Assembly (NCBI GenBank): GCA_963792025.1 | Contig: CAWBUS010000012.1 | Span: 62,001-126,000, forward strand | Source of the DNA: Ginsengibacter sp963792025 | Lineage (GTDB): Bacteria > Bacteroidota > Bacteroidia > Chitinophagales > Chitinophagaceae | Direction: 5' to 3' | Length of the DNA stretch: 64,000 bases | Part shown: piece by piece, positions 54,132-63,231 of the stretch | Position numbering within the stretch: position 1 is the stretch's first letter | Layout: each line of letters starts with the position of its first letter | Program-made: the position numbers and the translations under genes | The notes under the pieces: model-generated | What the model was told of the DNA's origin: nothing | Seen by the model: the letters and a program-made list of their open reading frames with translations, nothing else | Database searches by the model: none

Positions 54132-54791
54132 TTATTCAATCTCTGTCTGCAAAGTTTCCTCCTTATTCTCCTCAATTTCTATTTCAAAATCGGGGCTGGT
54201 CTCATTTTGAATTTCTTCAATTTTTGTCGCTTCAATAATTTCCTGGTTCAACACTTCCTTTATTTTAGGAAGATCATCGGGACTGTTGATGCCAAAATAA
54301 TCCATGAAGGATTTTGAAGTAGCATAAATCAAAGGCTTGCCCGGCGAATTTTCATTTCTGCCGGATATCACTATCAGATCTTTCTCCAGCAGTTTTTGAA
54401 CGGCATAGTCGCAATTTACACCACGGATTATCTCTATTTCCGACTTGGTGACCGGCTGCTTATAGGCAATAATGGAAAGTGTTTCGAGAGAGGCAACTGA
54501 AAGTTTTTTCAAAAACTTGTCGCCGTTAAGTTGTGCAATGGTTTTATGATATTCCTTTTTGGTCAAGAACTGGAACCCGCCTCCACTTTCAACAACTTCA
54601 AAAGAATAAAACTCCGATTCATATTTTTCTCTAATAGCTTTTATCGCGGCATCAACCTGGTCGGGTGCAGCACGATCTTCAATGAACCCAAGGGCGTTAT
54701 TTACAAGTTCAACCAATTCGTTAACAGGCAATGGCTTTTCACTTGCAAATATAAGGGCCTCGATATGCGGGATTATTAAACTTAGTTCCAT
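54132..54791 (-). CDS. scpB: Segregation and condensation protein B
   Basis: A 219-residue ScpB, a winged-helix partner of ScpA in the SMC chromosome-condensation complex. It has IEALIFASEKPLPVNELVEL, LSVASLETLSIIAYKQPVTK, IRGVNCDYAVQKLLEKDLI and GRNENSPGKPLIYATS. The last 40 residues are acidic. scpA is not in the window. Confidence 0.93.
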   Translation of the reverse strand: MELSLIIPHIEALIFASEKPLPVNELVELVNNALGFIEDRAAPDQVDAAIKAIREKYESEFYSFEVVESGGGFQFLTKKEYHKTIAQLNGDKFLKKLSVASLETLSIIAYKQPVTKSEIEIIRGVNCDYAVQKLLEKDLIVISGRNENSPGKPLIYATSKSFMDYFGINSPDDLPKIKEVLNQEIIEATKIEEIQNETSPDFEIEIEENKEETLQTEIE

Positions 54792-54851
54792 TTGCTATTG
54801 GTCATCGGTCATTTTGGGTTGATGACTTATTGACGAATGACTTTTAAAATT

Positions 54852-55733
54852 CTACCCTTGCAAAGCAGCAGCACCACTTACAATTTCCGTAAGTTCTGTT
54901 GTAATTGCGGCTTGCCTCGCACGGTTGTAACTTATTTTTAAATTTTTCAAGAGTTCTTCAGCATTTTCAGTTGCCTTATCCATTGCTGTCATGCGTGCGC
55001 CATGTTCACTCGCATGCGCATCAAGTATAGCCTTATACAATTGCGTATTCAGGATTTTTGGCATCAGCTCTTTTATCAATATATTTTTGTCAGGTTCAAA
55101 AATGAAATCTGCTTTCGCTTCTCCTTTTTTCTTTTCCGATTTTTTAACCGGCAAAAATTGTTCAGCCGTAAACTTCTGTGTTGCGGCATTCTTAAATTCA
55201 CTATATACCAATTCTACTGCATCCACCTCTCCTTTCTCAAAAGCATCCATTGCAAATTTTGCAACCGCCGCTACATGTTCAAAGCTCAAATCAGAAAAGA
55301 TATGCCAGTAACGATCGATCACTTTAAATTTATTCTTTGTAAAATGCTCAAATCCCTTTTTGCCTAAGGTCAACATCTCTGCATCGCCCTTGGCGGCCAC
55401 ATTAGCATATTTTTCAGTTATCAACTGCTTCGCCAGTTTTATAAGATTACTATTGTAACCTCCACATAGTCCCCGGTCGCTTGTTATTACGATAACCAAA
55501 ACTTTTTGAACCGGCCTTTCCACTGTAAGAGCCATATTTACATCCCCTTCGGCACTGCCCACAATATTTGCAAGCATTTCCTGGAGCTTTTGCGCATAGG
55601 GCCTCATTTGTATTATAGCATCCTGCGCCCTGCGCAACTTGGCCGCACTTACCATTTTCATGGCTTTAGTTATCTGCTGGGTACTTTTTACACTCTGAAT
55701 GCGATTTCTTACTTCTTTTAGTGCGCCACTCAT
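54852..55733 (-). CDS. atpG: F-type ATP synthase gamma subunit
   Basis: A 293-residue central-stalk subunit. N-terminal KEVRNRIQSVKSTQQITKAM and VSAAKLRRAQ, the VITSDRGLCGGYNSNLIKLA segment and the C-terminal RMTAMDKATENAEELLKNL, then YNRARQAAITTELTEIVSGA are diagnostic. It rotates inside the alpha/beta ring. atpA, which often precedes it, is not adjacent here. A TAACTTTGC -7-like element lies at 55752-55760, 19 bases upstream. Confidence 0.95.
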   Translation of the reverse strand: MSGALKEVRNRIQSVKSTQQITKAMKMVSAAKLRRAQDAIIQMRPYAQKLQEMLANIVGSAEGDVNMALTVERPVQKVLVIVITSDRGLCGGYNSNLIKLAKQLITEKYANVAAKGDAEMLTLGKKGFEHFTKNKFKVIDRYWHIFSDLSFEHVAAVAKFAMDAFEKGEVDAVELVYSEFKNAATQKFTAEQFLPVKKSEKKKGEAKADFIFEPDKNILIKELMPKILNTQLYKAILDAHASEHGARMTAMDKATENAEELLKNLKISYNRARQAAITTELTEIVSGAAALQG

Positions 55734-56163
55734 ATTTTTTGTTTATGGGGGGCAAAGTTAAGTGAATGACCGTATAAAACCATACCTGAGATTTTAAAAG
55801 TAATTGCAGGTAACCCGGAAAGAACTAACTGATTTATGCAGAACTATTGATGCAGTAATTTGTTTGAATTATCAGCGCATAAACGGCAAGTCGTAAGAAA
55901 AAGAGCAACTGTCAAAAGATTTTGATTTAACTATAAAAGGGCAATTGAAACAGAAATAAAAAGCCTCCTTAATGGAGGCTCGATTTCTTGTGCTTTGCTT
56001 AGAAACTAATTCCAAGAAAGTGCGGTGTGTGCGGTCTTTTCAGTTATAGAAAATTTTGAGATATTGGCTAATTAGTGATTTCAATAAAAGTATTGTTATG
56101 TGCCGAAAATAATTAACTGTAGAGGATATCGAAATAACCGCAAGAGCTATTTTTTTTAAAAAA
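55734..56163. other. Gene-free stretch between the AraC regulator and atpG
   Basis: No gene is seen. It contains a strong terminator at 55957-55980 (separate entry), and near atpG the TAACTTTGC promoter element. An open frame crossing it (56040-56387) is the reverse reading of the AraC gene and has no family match. Confidence 0.4.
55957..55980 (-). terminator. Rho-independent terminator of the AraC regulator gene
   Basis: AGCCTCC (55962-55968) pairs with GGAGGCT (55974-55980) around a TTAAT loop; on the minus strand a T-run follows. It lies 180 bases downstream of the araC-type stop. Confidence 0.7.
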
Positions 56164-57168
56164 TCAGGCAATTTTGCTATAGTTTTTGGGCAAATGGCCG
56201 AATTCCTTTTTAAATGCGTTTGAAAAGTTGCTGAGATTGACGTAACCGACCATTGTCCCAACTTCTGAAACAGAATACCGTTTCGTGGACAAAAATTCCT
56301 TTGCTTTATGCATTCGGTTTTTCTGATAGTATTCATATAATCCCATTCCAAAAGCTTTCTTAAAAATATTCTTAAGTTTTGTTTCACTCATGAGCGCCAT
56401 GCGTGCAAGGTTTTCAATTTTAGGAAAATCTGATGCATAATTTTCAAGAAGAATTCTTTCAATTTTTGAAACACTCTGAAAATCTTTTGATGAAAGCCCA
56501 CCCGAAAATTCTGCAAGATTCATGCGCAGCATGTCTTCAAGAAATTCCTCTAAAAGCCGAAGAACCCGTGTATTGATATATAGCAAGGGTGCAACTGATT
56601 CCGAATTATGACTAAAAATTTGATTTAGCAGTTTCTTTGCCTTGGCATTTAAAAAATGCCTGAACACCTTTTTTTCTTTAAACATTGCATGGAGAAAAGT
56701 ACCAGGATCCTGTATTTTTTCCTTCAGCCATTCTTCAGCGAGTTGTATCGTTAGGCCTTTTACGTTCGTTCCCTTATTCAATTCAAGAGTTTGGTGCGTA
56801 AGGCTATTCGTCATCAATATAGCACTAAAAGAATTTTCATCAGTATCGGCTATTATATCGTCATCAATTGATACAAATAGTTTTTTAATATTCGTATATT
56901 GATAAAAGTAAATAATCAGGTAAAATTTATCGGAAGGTTCACGGTTAAAAATAAAATCGGTATTAAGGTCGTAATCAACAATACGGTAGGAAAGCCCTTG
57001 TTCAATTGTATTTACTTTTGCGAAACCTGAAGCAAAGTTATGAGGATACTTAATTTCATTGTTACCTGGCTCTACTTTTAAATGCCTCGAAAATTTATTA
57101 AGCCATTCATCAAGGTCCGCAAGACCTGATCGGTAATTTAAAGAACTATTATCTTTATCGGGGTTCAT
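56164..57168 (-). CDS. AraC-family transcriptional regulator
   Basis: A 334-residue regulator from the ATG at 57168 (a TTG three bases earlier is less likely). The C-terminal two-helix-turn-helix domain is residues about 235-330 (IENLARMALMSETKLKNIFKK, MHKAKEFLSTKRYSVSEVG, YVNLSNFSNAFKKEFG). The N-terminal 200 residues are a probable ligand or dimerisation domain with no close family. The target genes are unknown. The divergent ccmC gene is 320 bases away. Confidence 0.9.
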   Translation of the reverse strand: MNPDKDNSSLNYRSGLADLDEWLNKFSRHLKVEPGNNEIKYPHNFASGFAKVNTIEQGLSYRIVDYDLNTDFIFNREPSDKFYLIIYFYQYTNIKKLFVSIDDDIIADTDENSFSAILMTNSLTHQTLELNKGTNVKGLTIQLAEEWLKEKIQDPGTFLHAMFKEKKVFRHFLNAKAKKLLNQIFSHNSESVAPLLYINTRVLRLLEEFLEDMLRMNLAEFSGGLSSKDFQSVSKIERILLENYASDFPKIENLARMALMSETKLKNIFKKAFGMGLYEYYQKNRMHKAKEFLSTKRYSVSEVGTMVGYVNLSNFSNAFKKEFGHLPKNYSKIA

Positions 57169-57487
57169 CAATCAGGCTATAGGATTTGAAATAGAGAAGC
57201 AAAGCTACATAAACGGATTCACAATTATTTGTTGAAGACAATCAACATAATTTCCCTTAGCGCCGCGGGAAAAATCTATAAAATTTTAATTGCCGATTGT
57301 AGAATTTGATTCATTTTTTTGGCAAATAATTTAAAACAGCATTCTTATTTTATTCATTTAGATAGTAAATCTCTAATTTGATCTTAGTTAAATGATAAGA
57401 TAAATTCAAACAAAACAAAAATCACAAAAGTTTTACTATAATTTTGCCCCCTCAAAAGCGATTGCATAAAATGAAATCTTTGCATAA
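57169..57487. other. Divergent regulatory region between the AraC gene and ccmC
   Basis: AT-rich, with no gene. TAATTTTGC (57439-57447) matches the TAnnTTTG -7 pattern ahead of ccmC, though no TTG is seen at the ideal distance. Confidence 0.4.
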
Positions 57488-58171
57488 ATGAAATTTAAGT
57501 GGTGGAAAATATTGTGTATCCTTCTGTTGTTTTTCACATTTACCTGGGGATTTTTAGTACCGGTGCCCATCATTGGCAATCTTCATCAAAGCATTAGAAA
57601 TTTCTTCTTCCATGTACCTATGTGGTTTGGTCAAATCGCTTTACTTTCTCTTTCACTGGGTTATTCTATTGCCTACCTGCGCACACAAAACGTAAAACAC
57701 GATATTTATGCATCTGAATTTGCAAAGACAGGAGTGGTTTTTGGAATCTTAGGTTTAGCCACAGGCTCTATTTGGGCAACTTATACGTGGGGCGAGCCCT
57801 GGAGTAATGACCCAAAACAAATTGCTGCAGCAATAGCAGTATTAATCTATCTCGCCTACCTGGTACTGCGCAGCTCCATGAACGACATCGATAAAAAAGC
57901 CCGCATAAGTGCAGTCTACAATATTTTTGCTTACTTCATTTACATACCGCTGATAATGATTTTGCCGAGGCTCGTTCAATCCCTTCATCCGGGGGGAATG
58001 GAAGGTGCCAAAGGCGGCGGCAATCCTGCTTTAGGAGGTGACAGTCTGGATGCAAGAATGGCAACAGTGTTCGTGCCCGCAATTCTCGGGTGGGTACTTC
58101 TAGGAATTTGGATCAGCAATCTTAAAATAAGACTAAATCTCCTGGCCAATAAAAATCTGATTAATGAGTAA
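57488..58171 (+). CDS. ccmC: Cytochrome c maturation heme exporter CcmC-like
   Basis: A 227-residue membrane protein of the CcmC/CcsA heme-handling family, with about six membrane segments and the conserved tryptophan-rich periplasmic segment (TWGEPWSNDPKQ). His in FFHVPMWFGQIA is a likely heme ligand. It delivers heme for cytochrome c assembly. It overlaps the next small gene by eight bases. No ccmB gene is visible upstream, so the rest of the pathway is elsewhere. Confidence 0.88.
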   Translation: MKFKWWKILCILLLFFTFTWGFLVPVPIIGNLHQSIRNFFFHVPMWFGQIALLSLSLGYSIAYLRTQNVKHDIYASEFAKTGVVFGILGLATGSIWATYTWGEPWSNDPKQIAAAIAVLIYLAYLVLRSSMNDIDKKARISAVYNIFAYFIYIPLIMILPRLVQSLHPGGMEGAKGGGNPALGGDSLDARMATVFVPAILGWVLLGIWISNLKIRLNLLANKNLINE

Positions 58172-58400
58172 ACTTTATTTTATTAAGCGGCTATGCCTCT
58201 CCGTTATATTTTCATTTGCAAATTTTTTGCTCTTCGCTCAATCTCCCACAGATTCGGCCAAACAGGATATGGATAGCATTATGAGGAGCAATGACAAAAT
58301 ATATGTTGTAATGGCTGTGTGTGTTACGATTCTTGTTGTTCTCATTTTATACCTCATAAGAATTGATATAAAAGTGTCAAAAAAAGAAAAGATATCTTAA
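58164..58400 (+). CDS. ccmD: CcmD-like small membrane protein
   Basis: A 78-residue protein with a signal-like N-terminus (SVIFSFANFLLFAQ) and a single C-terminal membrane helix (VVMAVCVTILVVLILYLI), ending in lysines. It overlaps ccmC by eight bases. Size, topology and position fit CcmD, a small accessory protein of heme export, though its N-terminal part is longer than usual. Confidence 0.65.
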   Translation: MSKLYFIKRLCLSVIFSFANFLLFAQSPTDSAKQDMDSIMRSNDKIYVVMAVCVTILVVLILYLIRIDIKVSKKEKIS

Positions 58401-58482
58401 TTCTGGTTGAACTGCTCTTTATTTAATCGTGATAAAAAATAAAATGTAAGTTTTACTCATTCATAAATTCAAAATATACTTT

Positions 58483-59905
58483 ATGCCATCTCCAATACCA
58501 TATAGCTTTTTCCAGAGTGTTGAAAGAAGTTTTGATAAAGCGGCTGTCTTTACTAATTGGGATCCTGGAATTTTAGAGCAAATAAAGCAATGCAACAGTG
58601 TATACCAGATGAGGTTTCCCATAAAAAGAGAAAATGGCGAAATAGTGACTATCGAAGCTTATCGTGTTCAACATTCGCATCATAAAGCTCCGTGCAAAGG
58701 CGGAATTCGTTTTAGCCTGGCCGTAAACCAGGATGAGGTGATGGCTCTTGCTGCGCTGATGACTTACAAATGTGCTATTGTGAATGTTCCGTTTGGAGGA
58801 GCAAAGGGAGGCATAAAAATCAGGCCATGGGATTATACTCCTTATGAACTGGAAAAAATTACGCGTCGTTACACTGCAGAATTAATAAAGAAAAATTTTA
58901 TTGGGCCAGGTATTGATGTTCCTGCACCTGACTACGGAACAGGGGAAAGAGAAATGGCCTGGATACTCGATACATATGGTGCGATGCACCCGGGTGAAAT
59001 AGATGCTGCGGGTTGCGTAACAGGTAAGCCCGTAACACAAGGTGGTGTGAGAGGGAGAAAAGAAGCTACCGGCCTGGGTGTATTTTACGGAGTTAATGAA
59101 GTTTGCAATATGCCAACCGTTATGGAAAAACTTGGCCTCGCAATAGGGGTAAAGGGGAAGCGTGTTTGCGTGCAGGGACTCGGTAACGTTGGTTATCATT
59201 CTGCACTTTTTTTTCAACAAGCGGGAGCAATAATTGTAGGCCTTGCAGAATATGAAGGCTCCATCTGGAGCAACGATGGACTTGATGTAGATAAAGTTTG
59301 GCAGCATCGTACCAAAACCGGATCAATACTTAATTTTCCCGGGGCTGAAAATTTTGCAAAGAATACTGATGCGCTGGAAATGGATTGCGATATTTTAATT
59401 CCCGCGGCCCTGGAAAATGTTATTAATGGAGAAAATGCAGCCCGTGTAAAAGCAAAAATTATTGGCGAAGCAGCAAATGGCCCGCTTACACCGGAAGCTG
59501 ACGATATACTGAATCTAAAAGGTATGCATCGTAATTCCCGATATGTACCTAAATGCAGGCGGCGTCACGGTTAGTTATTTTGAATGGCTGAAAAATCTGA
59601 GTCATGTACGTTATGGAAGATTGGAAAAAAGATTTGATGAAAATATGAACATGCATATTCTTGGCCAGCTAGAGGAGCTGAGCGGCAAAAAAGTAAGTTC
59701 ATCAGAAAAAGATTTCATTTTACGGGGCGCCGATGAGATAGATCTTGTAAGAAGCGGACTTGAAGAAACCATGATCGCTGCAACTCGTGAAATTGTTGAT
59801 ATCTGGCAAAAAAATCCGGCTATACCTGATATGAGAACTGCGGCTTATGTATGCGCTATCAATAAAGTAGCCACATCGTATGCTGAGTTAGGAATATTCC
59901 CGTAA
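58483..59905 (+). pseudogene. gdhA: Glutamate dehydrogenase (Glu/Leu/Phe/Val family), one frameshift
   Basis: A roughly 473-codon enzyme that interconverts glutamate and 2-oxoglutarate. The first frame carries the catalytic-lysine segment KGGIRFSLAVNQDEVMALAA, FGGAKGGIKI and the nucleotide site GLGNVGYHSA, stopping at 59574. The second frame (to 59905) continues AGGVTVSYFEWLKNLSHVRY. The join is at GGT-ATGC-ATC near 59521-59530; removing one G (59526) gives GIIVIPDMYLNAGGV, as expected. Both sides are otherwise well conserved, so this is either a very recent mutation or a sequencing error. Confidence 0.88.
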
Positions 59906-59938
59906 TGATTTACTTTTCTATTTTAAAGTATTTAAAAA

Positions 59939-60376
59939 TCAGTTTTCATAAACCGGAAATTCATTTATTTCAATAAACTGATCACCAGCTTTTTCAAAAC
60001 CAAAGCAATAAATCCCGTTGGTTATCACTAAGTATTTTGCAGGAAGCGTAATATGATAGCGCAAAACTTGGTCTAATGTTTTTTCTGAAAGAGATACATT
60101 CATTTCCTTGCATTCAATTATCATAAAAGGTTTAGTATTTCTATCGTAAATAACAAGATCACATCGCTTTGATAATTCGCCCAGCTTAATTTCCTTTTCT
60201 ACGGCCATTAATGATGCGGGATATTGTTTTGTAAAAAGAAAATGGATCATATTCTGACGGACCCATTCTTCGGGCGTGAGCTGCAGCCACCTCTTTCTTA
60301 CTATATCAAAAACTTCGTTTATGCCTTCCCGTTGTCTTAATGTGACTTGTTGCTTTGGAAATTCAATTTTTATCAT
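59939..60376 (-). CDS. Stand-alone HSDR_N-type PD-(D/E)xK domain protein
   Basis: A 145-residue single-domain protein. KRCDLVIYDRNTKPFMIIEC then KEMNV is the (D)...(E)xK nuclease-like core seen at the N-terminus of type I restriction subunit HsdR. There is no helicase or partner gene nearby, so it is not a working type I enzyme. Such free-standing domains are common in Bacteroidota, function unknown. No defect is seen. Confidence 0.8.
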   Translation of the reverse strand: MIKIEFPKQQVTLRQREGINEVFDIVRKRWLQLTPEEWVRQNMIHFLFTKQYPASLMAVEKEIKLGELSKRCDLVIYDRNTKPFMIIECKEMNVSLSEKTLDQVLRYHITLPAKYLVITNGIYCFGFEKAGDQFIEINEFPVYEN

Positions 60377-60522
60377 GCTGCGCCTTGTTTCCGGAAAAAT
60401 AAGTATTTATTTAACTGCAATTAAATAATTGCAATTTGCAGATTGTGTATGTACAAATTTAAATCATCAGCCTAAAATTGTACTTTTAATAATATCAAGT
60501 AAAACTTTTGACTTTCAGGATT

Positions 60523-61293
60523 ATGAAAACAAAAAAAGATATAGTAAACAACTGGCTTCCAAGATATACGGGCGAGAGGCTGGAAAATTTCGGGGAATAT
60601 ATTCTTCTTACCAATTTTAGCAACTATGTAAAAATGTTTGCTGATTTACATAAAGTAAAAATTGTAGGTGTAGACAAGGCAATGCAATGCGCCACTGCTG
60701 ATAATATCACCATCATTAATTTTGGCATGGGAAGCCCGGGTGCAGCAACTATTATGGATTTACTGAGTGCGATAAACCCTAAAGCTGTATTATTTTTAGG
60801 CAAGTGTGGCGGACTGAAACGGAGAAATAAAATCGGCGATTTAATTTTACCGATAGCGGCAATAAGAGGCGAAGGGACTTCCAATGATTATTTTCCGCCT
60901 GAAGTGCCCGCTCTGCCAGCGTTCGCACTACAAAAAGCCATTTCAACCACGATTCGTGACTATGCTGTTGACTATTGGACAGGTACCGTTTACACGACTA
61001 ACCGGAGAGTTTGGGAACATGATAATGATCATAAAGCTTACCTGGAAAAAATCAGGGCTTATGCTGTTGATATGGAAACTGCAACGATTTTTATTGTTGG
61101 GTTTTTTAATAAAATACCAACCGGTGCTTTATTATTGGTTAGTGATTCGCCGATGGTTCCTGAAGGCGTTAAAACTGAGGCAAGTGATGCAAGTGTTACG
61201 GCTCAGTTTGTGGAACGACACCTAAAAATTGGAATCGATTCTTTAAAACAATTGATTAATGACGGCCTTACGGTGCGCCATCTGAAGTTCTGA
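60523..61293 (+). CDS. amn: AMP nucleosidase
   Basis: A 256-residue phosphorylase-superfamily enzyme from the ATG at 60523, which splits AMP to adenine and ribose 5-phosphate. It has INFGMGSPGAATIMDLLSA, VLFLGKCGGLKRRNKIGDLI, IRGEGTSNDYFPPEVPALP and the catalytic-end segment MVPEGVKTEASD. The form is the shorter Bacteroidota AMP nucleosidase lacking the E. coli N-terminal regulatory domain. It sits between the HSDR_N-like gene and the ABC ATPase, apparently monocistronic. Confidence 0.93.
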   Translation: MKTKKDIVNNWLPRYTGERLENFGEYILLTNFSNYVKMFADLHKVKIVGVDKAMQCATADNITIINFGMGSPGAATIMDLLSAINPKAVLFLGKCGGLKRRNKIGDLILPIAAIRGEGTSNDYFPPEVPALPAFALQKAISTTIRDYAVDYWTGTVYTTNRRVWEHDNDHKAYLEKIRAYAVDMETATIFIVGFFNKIPTGALLLVSDSPMVPEGVKTEASDASVTAQFVERHLKIGIDSLKQLINDGLTVRHLKF

Positions 61294-61374
61294 TATCTAC
61301 ACATAATTTTATTAAATGCATTTTTTTAAATAATAATTACTGAAAAGTTAAAGCCTTGCATATAATTTCCTTTA

Positions 61375-63084
61375 ATGAACGATCCCCTTCTGCAAATAAA
61401 AAATTTAAGCGTCAATTTTGTAACAGCTTCTTCAAGCACTTCTGCTGTAAAAAACATTTCTTTTACTCTTAATAAAGGCGAAACGGTTGCTATTGTGGGT
61501 GAATCAGGTTCAGGCAAAACTGTTACTTCCTTATCAATATTGCAACTGTTGGCTTCTCCTCCCGCTCAATATAAAAATGGTGAAATTCTTTTTTTGGAAA
61601 ATGATACTTCTCAAATAAACCTTCTCGGGCTTAATGAAAAACATCTTCGTAAAATAAGAGGCAATAAAATTTCGATGATCTTCCAGGAGCCAATGACTTC
61701 TCTTAACCCGGTGCAAACTTGCGGCAATCAGGTTATGGAAGCCATATTGCTGCACGAAGGAGTAAAGCAAAAAGAAGCAAAAGAAAAAACCATTCAACTT
61801 TTTAACCAGGTTAAGTTACCTGATGCTACAGGTATGCTTCGCCGTTATCCACATGAATTAAGCGGCGGACAAAAGCAAAGAGTTATGATCGCAATGGCTA
61901 TTAGTTGCAATCCCTCACTGCTTATTGCGGATGAGCCAACCACGGCGTTGGATGTAACTGTTCAAAAAACAATTTTACAGCTTATTAAAGAGTTGCAGCA
62001 AAAACTTCAAATGGGCATTATTTATATTACCCACGACCTGGCGCTCGTTTCGGAAATCGCTGACAGGGTAATTGTAATGTACAAAGGAGACATAGTTGAA
62101 ACCAATACTGCGAAAGAAATTTTTTCCAATCCCACGCATCCCTATACAAGGGCCTTGATCAATTGCAGGCCATCGCCCGCTTCTAAGGGAAAAAGACTTC
62201 CTGTTATTAAAGATTTCATGAATAAATCGATTAATATCGATAAACAGGAAATAGTTAGCAAAGAAAATAAACAGGAAATTATTGAACCCGGAATTGAATT
62301 ATTGAAAGTTGAAAATCTTAAAGTATACTTCCCAACAAAGAAGAGTTTTGCAGGCAAAATACTACAAGAAATTAAAGCGGTGGATGATGTAAGCTTTTCA
62401 GTAAAAAAAGGAGAAGTGGTAGGATTGGTTGGGGAAAGCGGTTGTGGAAAAACCACGTTAGGAAGAGCGCTGATAAGATTGATAGAACCCACGTCGGGCA
62501 ACGTTTTTCTCGATAAAAAAAATATTGCGCATATACCCAAAGATGAATTAAGAAAAATGCGTAAAGACATTCAAATTATTTTCCAGGATCCCTATGGTTC
62601 ACTCAATCCGCGTATTACAATTGGAGAAGCAATTAGTGAACCCATAAAAATTCATGACATACTTTCAACGGCAAAACAGCGCAAAGAAAAAGTAATGGAG
62701 CTGCTTTCAAAAGTGGATCTTAAGCCTGATCATTTTAACCGCTACCCGCATGAATTTAGCGGAGGGCAACGCCAGCGAATATGTATTGCAAGGGCGCTTG
62801 GCCTCAATCCTGAATTTATTATTTGCGACGAAAGCGTTTCAGCGCTCGACGTAAGCGTGCAGGCTCAGGTTCTTAATTTGTTAAGCGAGCTGAGAGAAGA
62901 ACTTGGTTTTACCTGTATTTTTATTTCCCACGACCTTGGCGTTGTTCATTATATAAGTAACCGGATCATGGTGATGAACAGTGGAAAAATTGAAGAATCA
63001 GGTTCGGCCGATGAAATTTATTTTAATCCTAAAAGAGCATACACACAAAAGCTAATTTCATCCCTGCCAAAATTGAATTTTTAA
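61375..63084 (+). CDS. Fused oligopeptide/dipeptide ABC transporter ATPase (DppD-DppF type)
   Basis: A 569-residue protein with two ABC domains in tandem. Domain 1 (1-270) has Walker A GESGSGKT, signature LSGGQKQR and Walker B LLIADEP, then an oligopeptide-type extension (AREIFSNPTHPYTRALI-like). Domain 2 (300-569) has Walker A GESGCGKTT, signature FSGGQRQR and Walker B FIICDES. It powers peptide or nickel-type import together with permease and binding-protein genes not seen in the window. The fusion of two usually separate ATPases is common in Bacteroidota. Confidence 0.93.
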   Translation: MNDPLLQIKNLSVNFVTASSSTSAVKNISFTLNKGETVAIVGESGSGKTVTSLSILQLLASPPAQYKNGEILFLENDTSQINLLGLNEKHLRKIRGNKISMIFQEPMTSLNPVQTCGNQVMEAILLHEGVKQKEAKEKTIQLFNQVKLPDATGMLRRYPHELSGGQKQRVMIAMAISCNPSLLIADEPTTALDVTVQKTILQLIKELQQKLQMGIIYITHDLALVSEIADRVIVMYKGDIVETNTAKEIFSNPTHPYTRALINCRPSPASKGKRLPVIKDFMNKSINIDKQEIVSKENKQEIIEPGIELLKVENLKVYFPTKKSFAGKILQEIKAVDDVSFSVKKGEVVGLVGESGCGKTTLGRALIRLIEPTSGNVFLDKKNIAHIPKDELRKMRKDIQIIFQDPYGSLNPRITIGEAISEPIKIHDILSTAKQRKEKVMELLSKVDLKPDHFNRYPHEFSGGQRQRICIARALGLNPEFIICDESVSALDVSVQAQVLNLLSELREELGFTCIFISHDLGVVHYISNRIMVMNSGKIEESGSADEIYFNPKRAYTQKLISSLPKLNF

Positions 63085-63112
63085 ATTTTTTATTTTATTT
63101 TATTAAAAACAC

Positions 63113-63190
63113 TACCTTTGCGCACTTAAAAAATCATGCCGTAACATGATAAGTGGCCCACTTCGGCAGGCACGTATCTCTGTAACAACA
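63113..63190 (+). promoter_or_regulatory. Promoter -7 element and folded leader of queA
   Basis: TACCTTTGC (63113-63121) matches the Bacteroidota -7 element but no TTG lies at the ideal spacing. The following leader can fold: ATCATG/CATGAT (63135-63150 region), AAGTG/CACTT around GCC, and TGCCG/CGGCA enclosing it. This does not match the preQ1-I riboswitch, since its tail pairing is absent. It may be a structured 5' UTR or simple chance. Confidence 0.35.
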
Positions 63191-63231
63191 GTAATGGCAT
63201 GTGACAATTAACTTTAAATTAATAATTGCAC

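Noticed and set aside
56040..56387. 115-residue minus-strand ORF overlapping the AraC regulator
   Set aside because: It lies almost wholly on the AraC coding sequence in a different frame and has no family features.
59939..60376. A complete type I restriction system
   Set aside because: Only an HsdR N-terminal-like domain is present, with no HsdM, HsdS or helicase.
63122..63231. preQ1-I riboswitch before queA
   Set aside because: The short hairpin plus A-rich tail and the usual tail pairing with the start region are absent.
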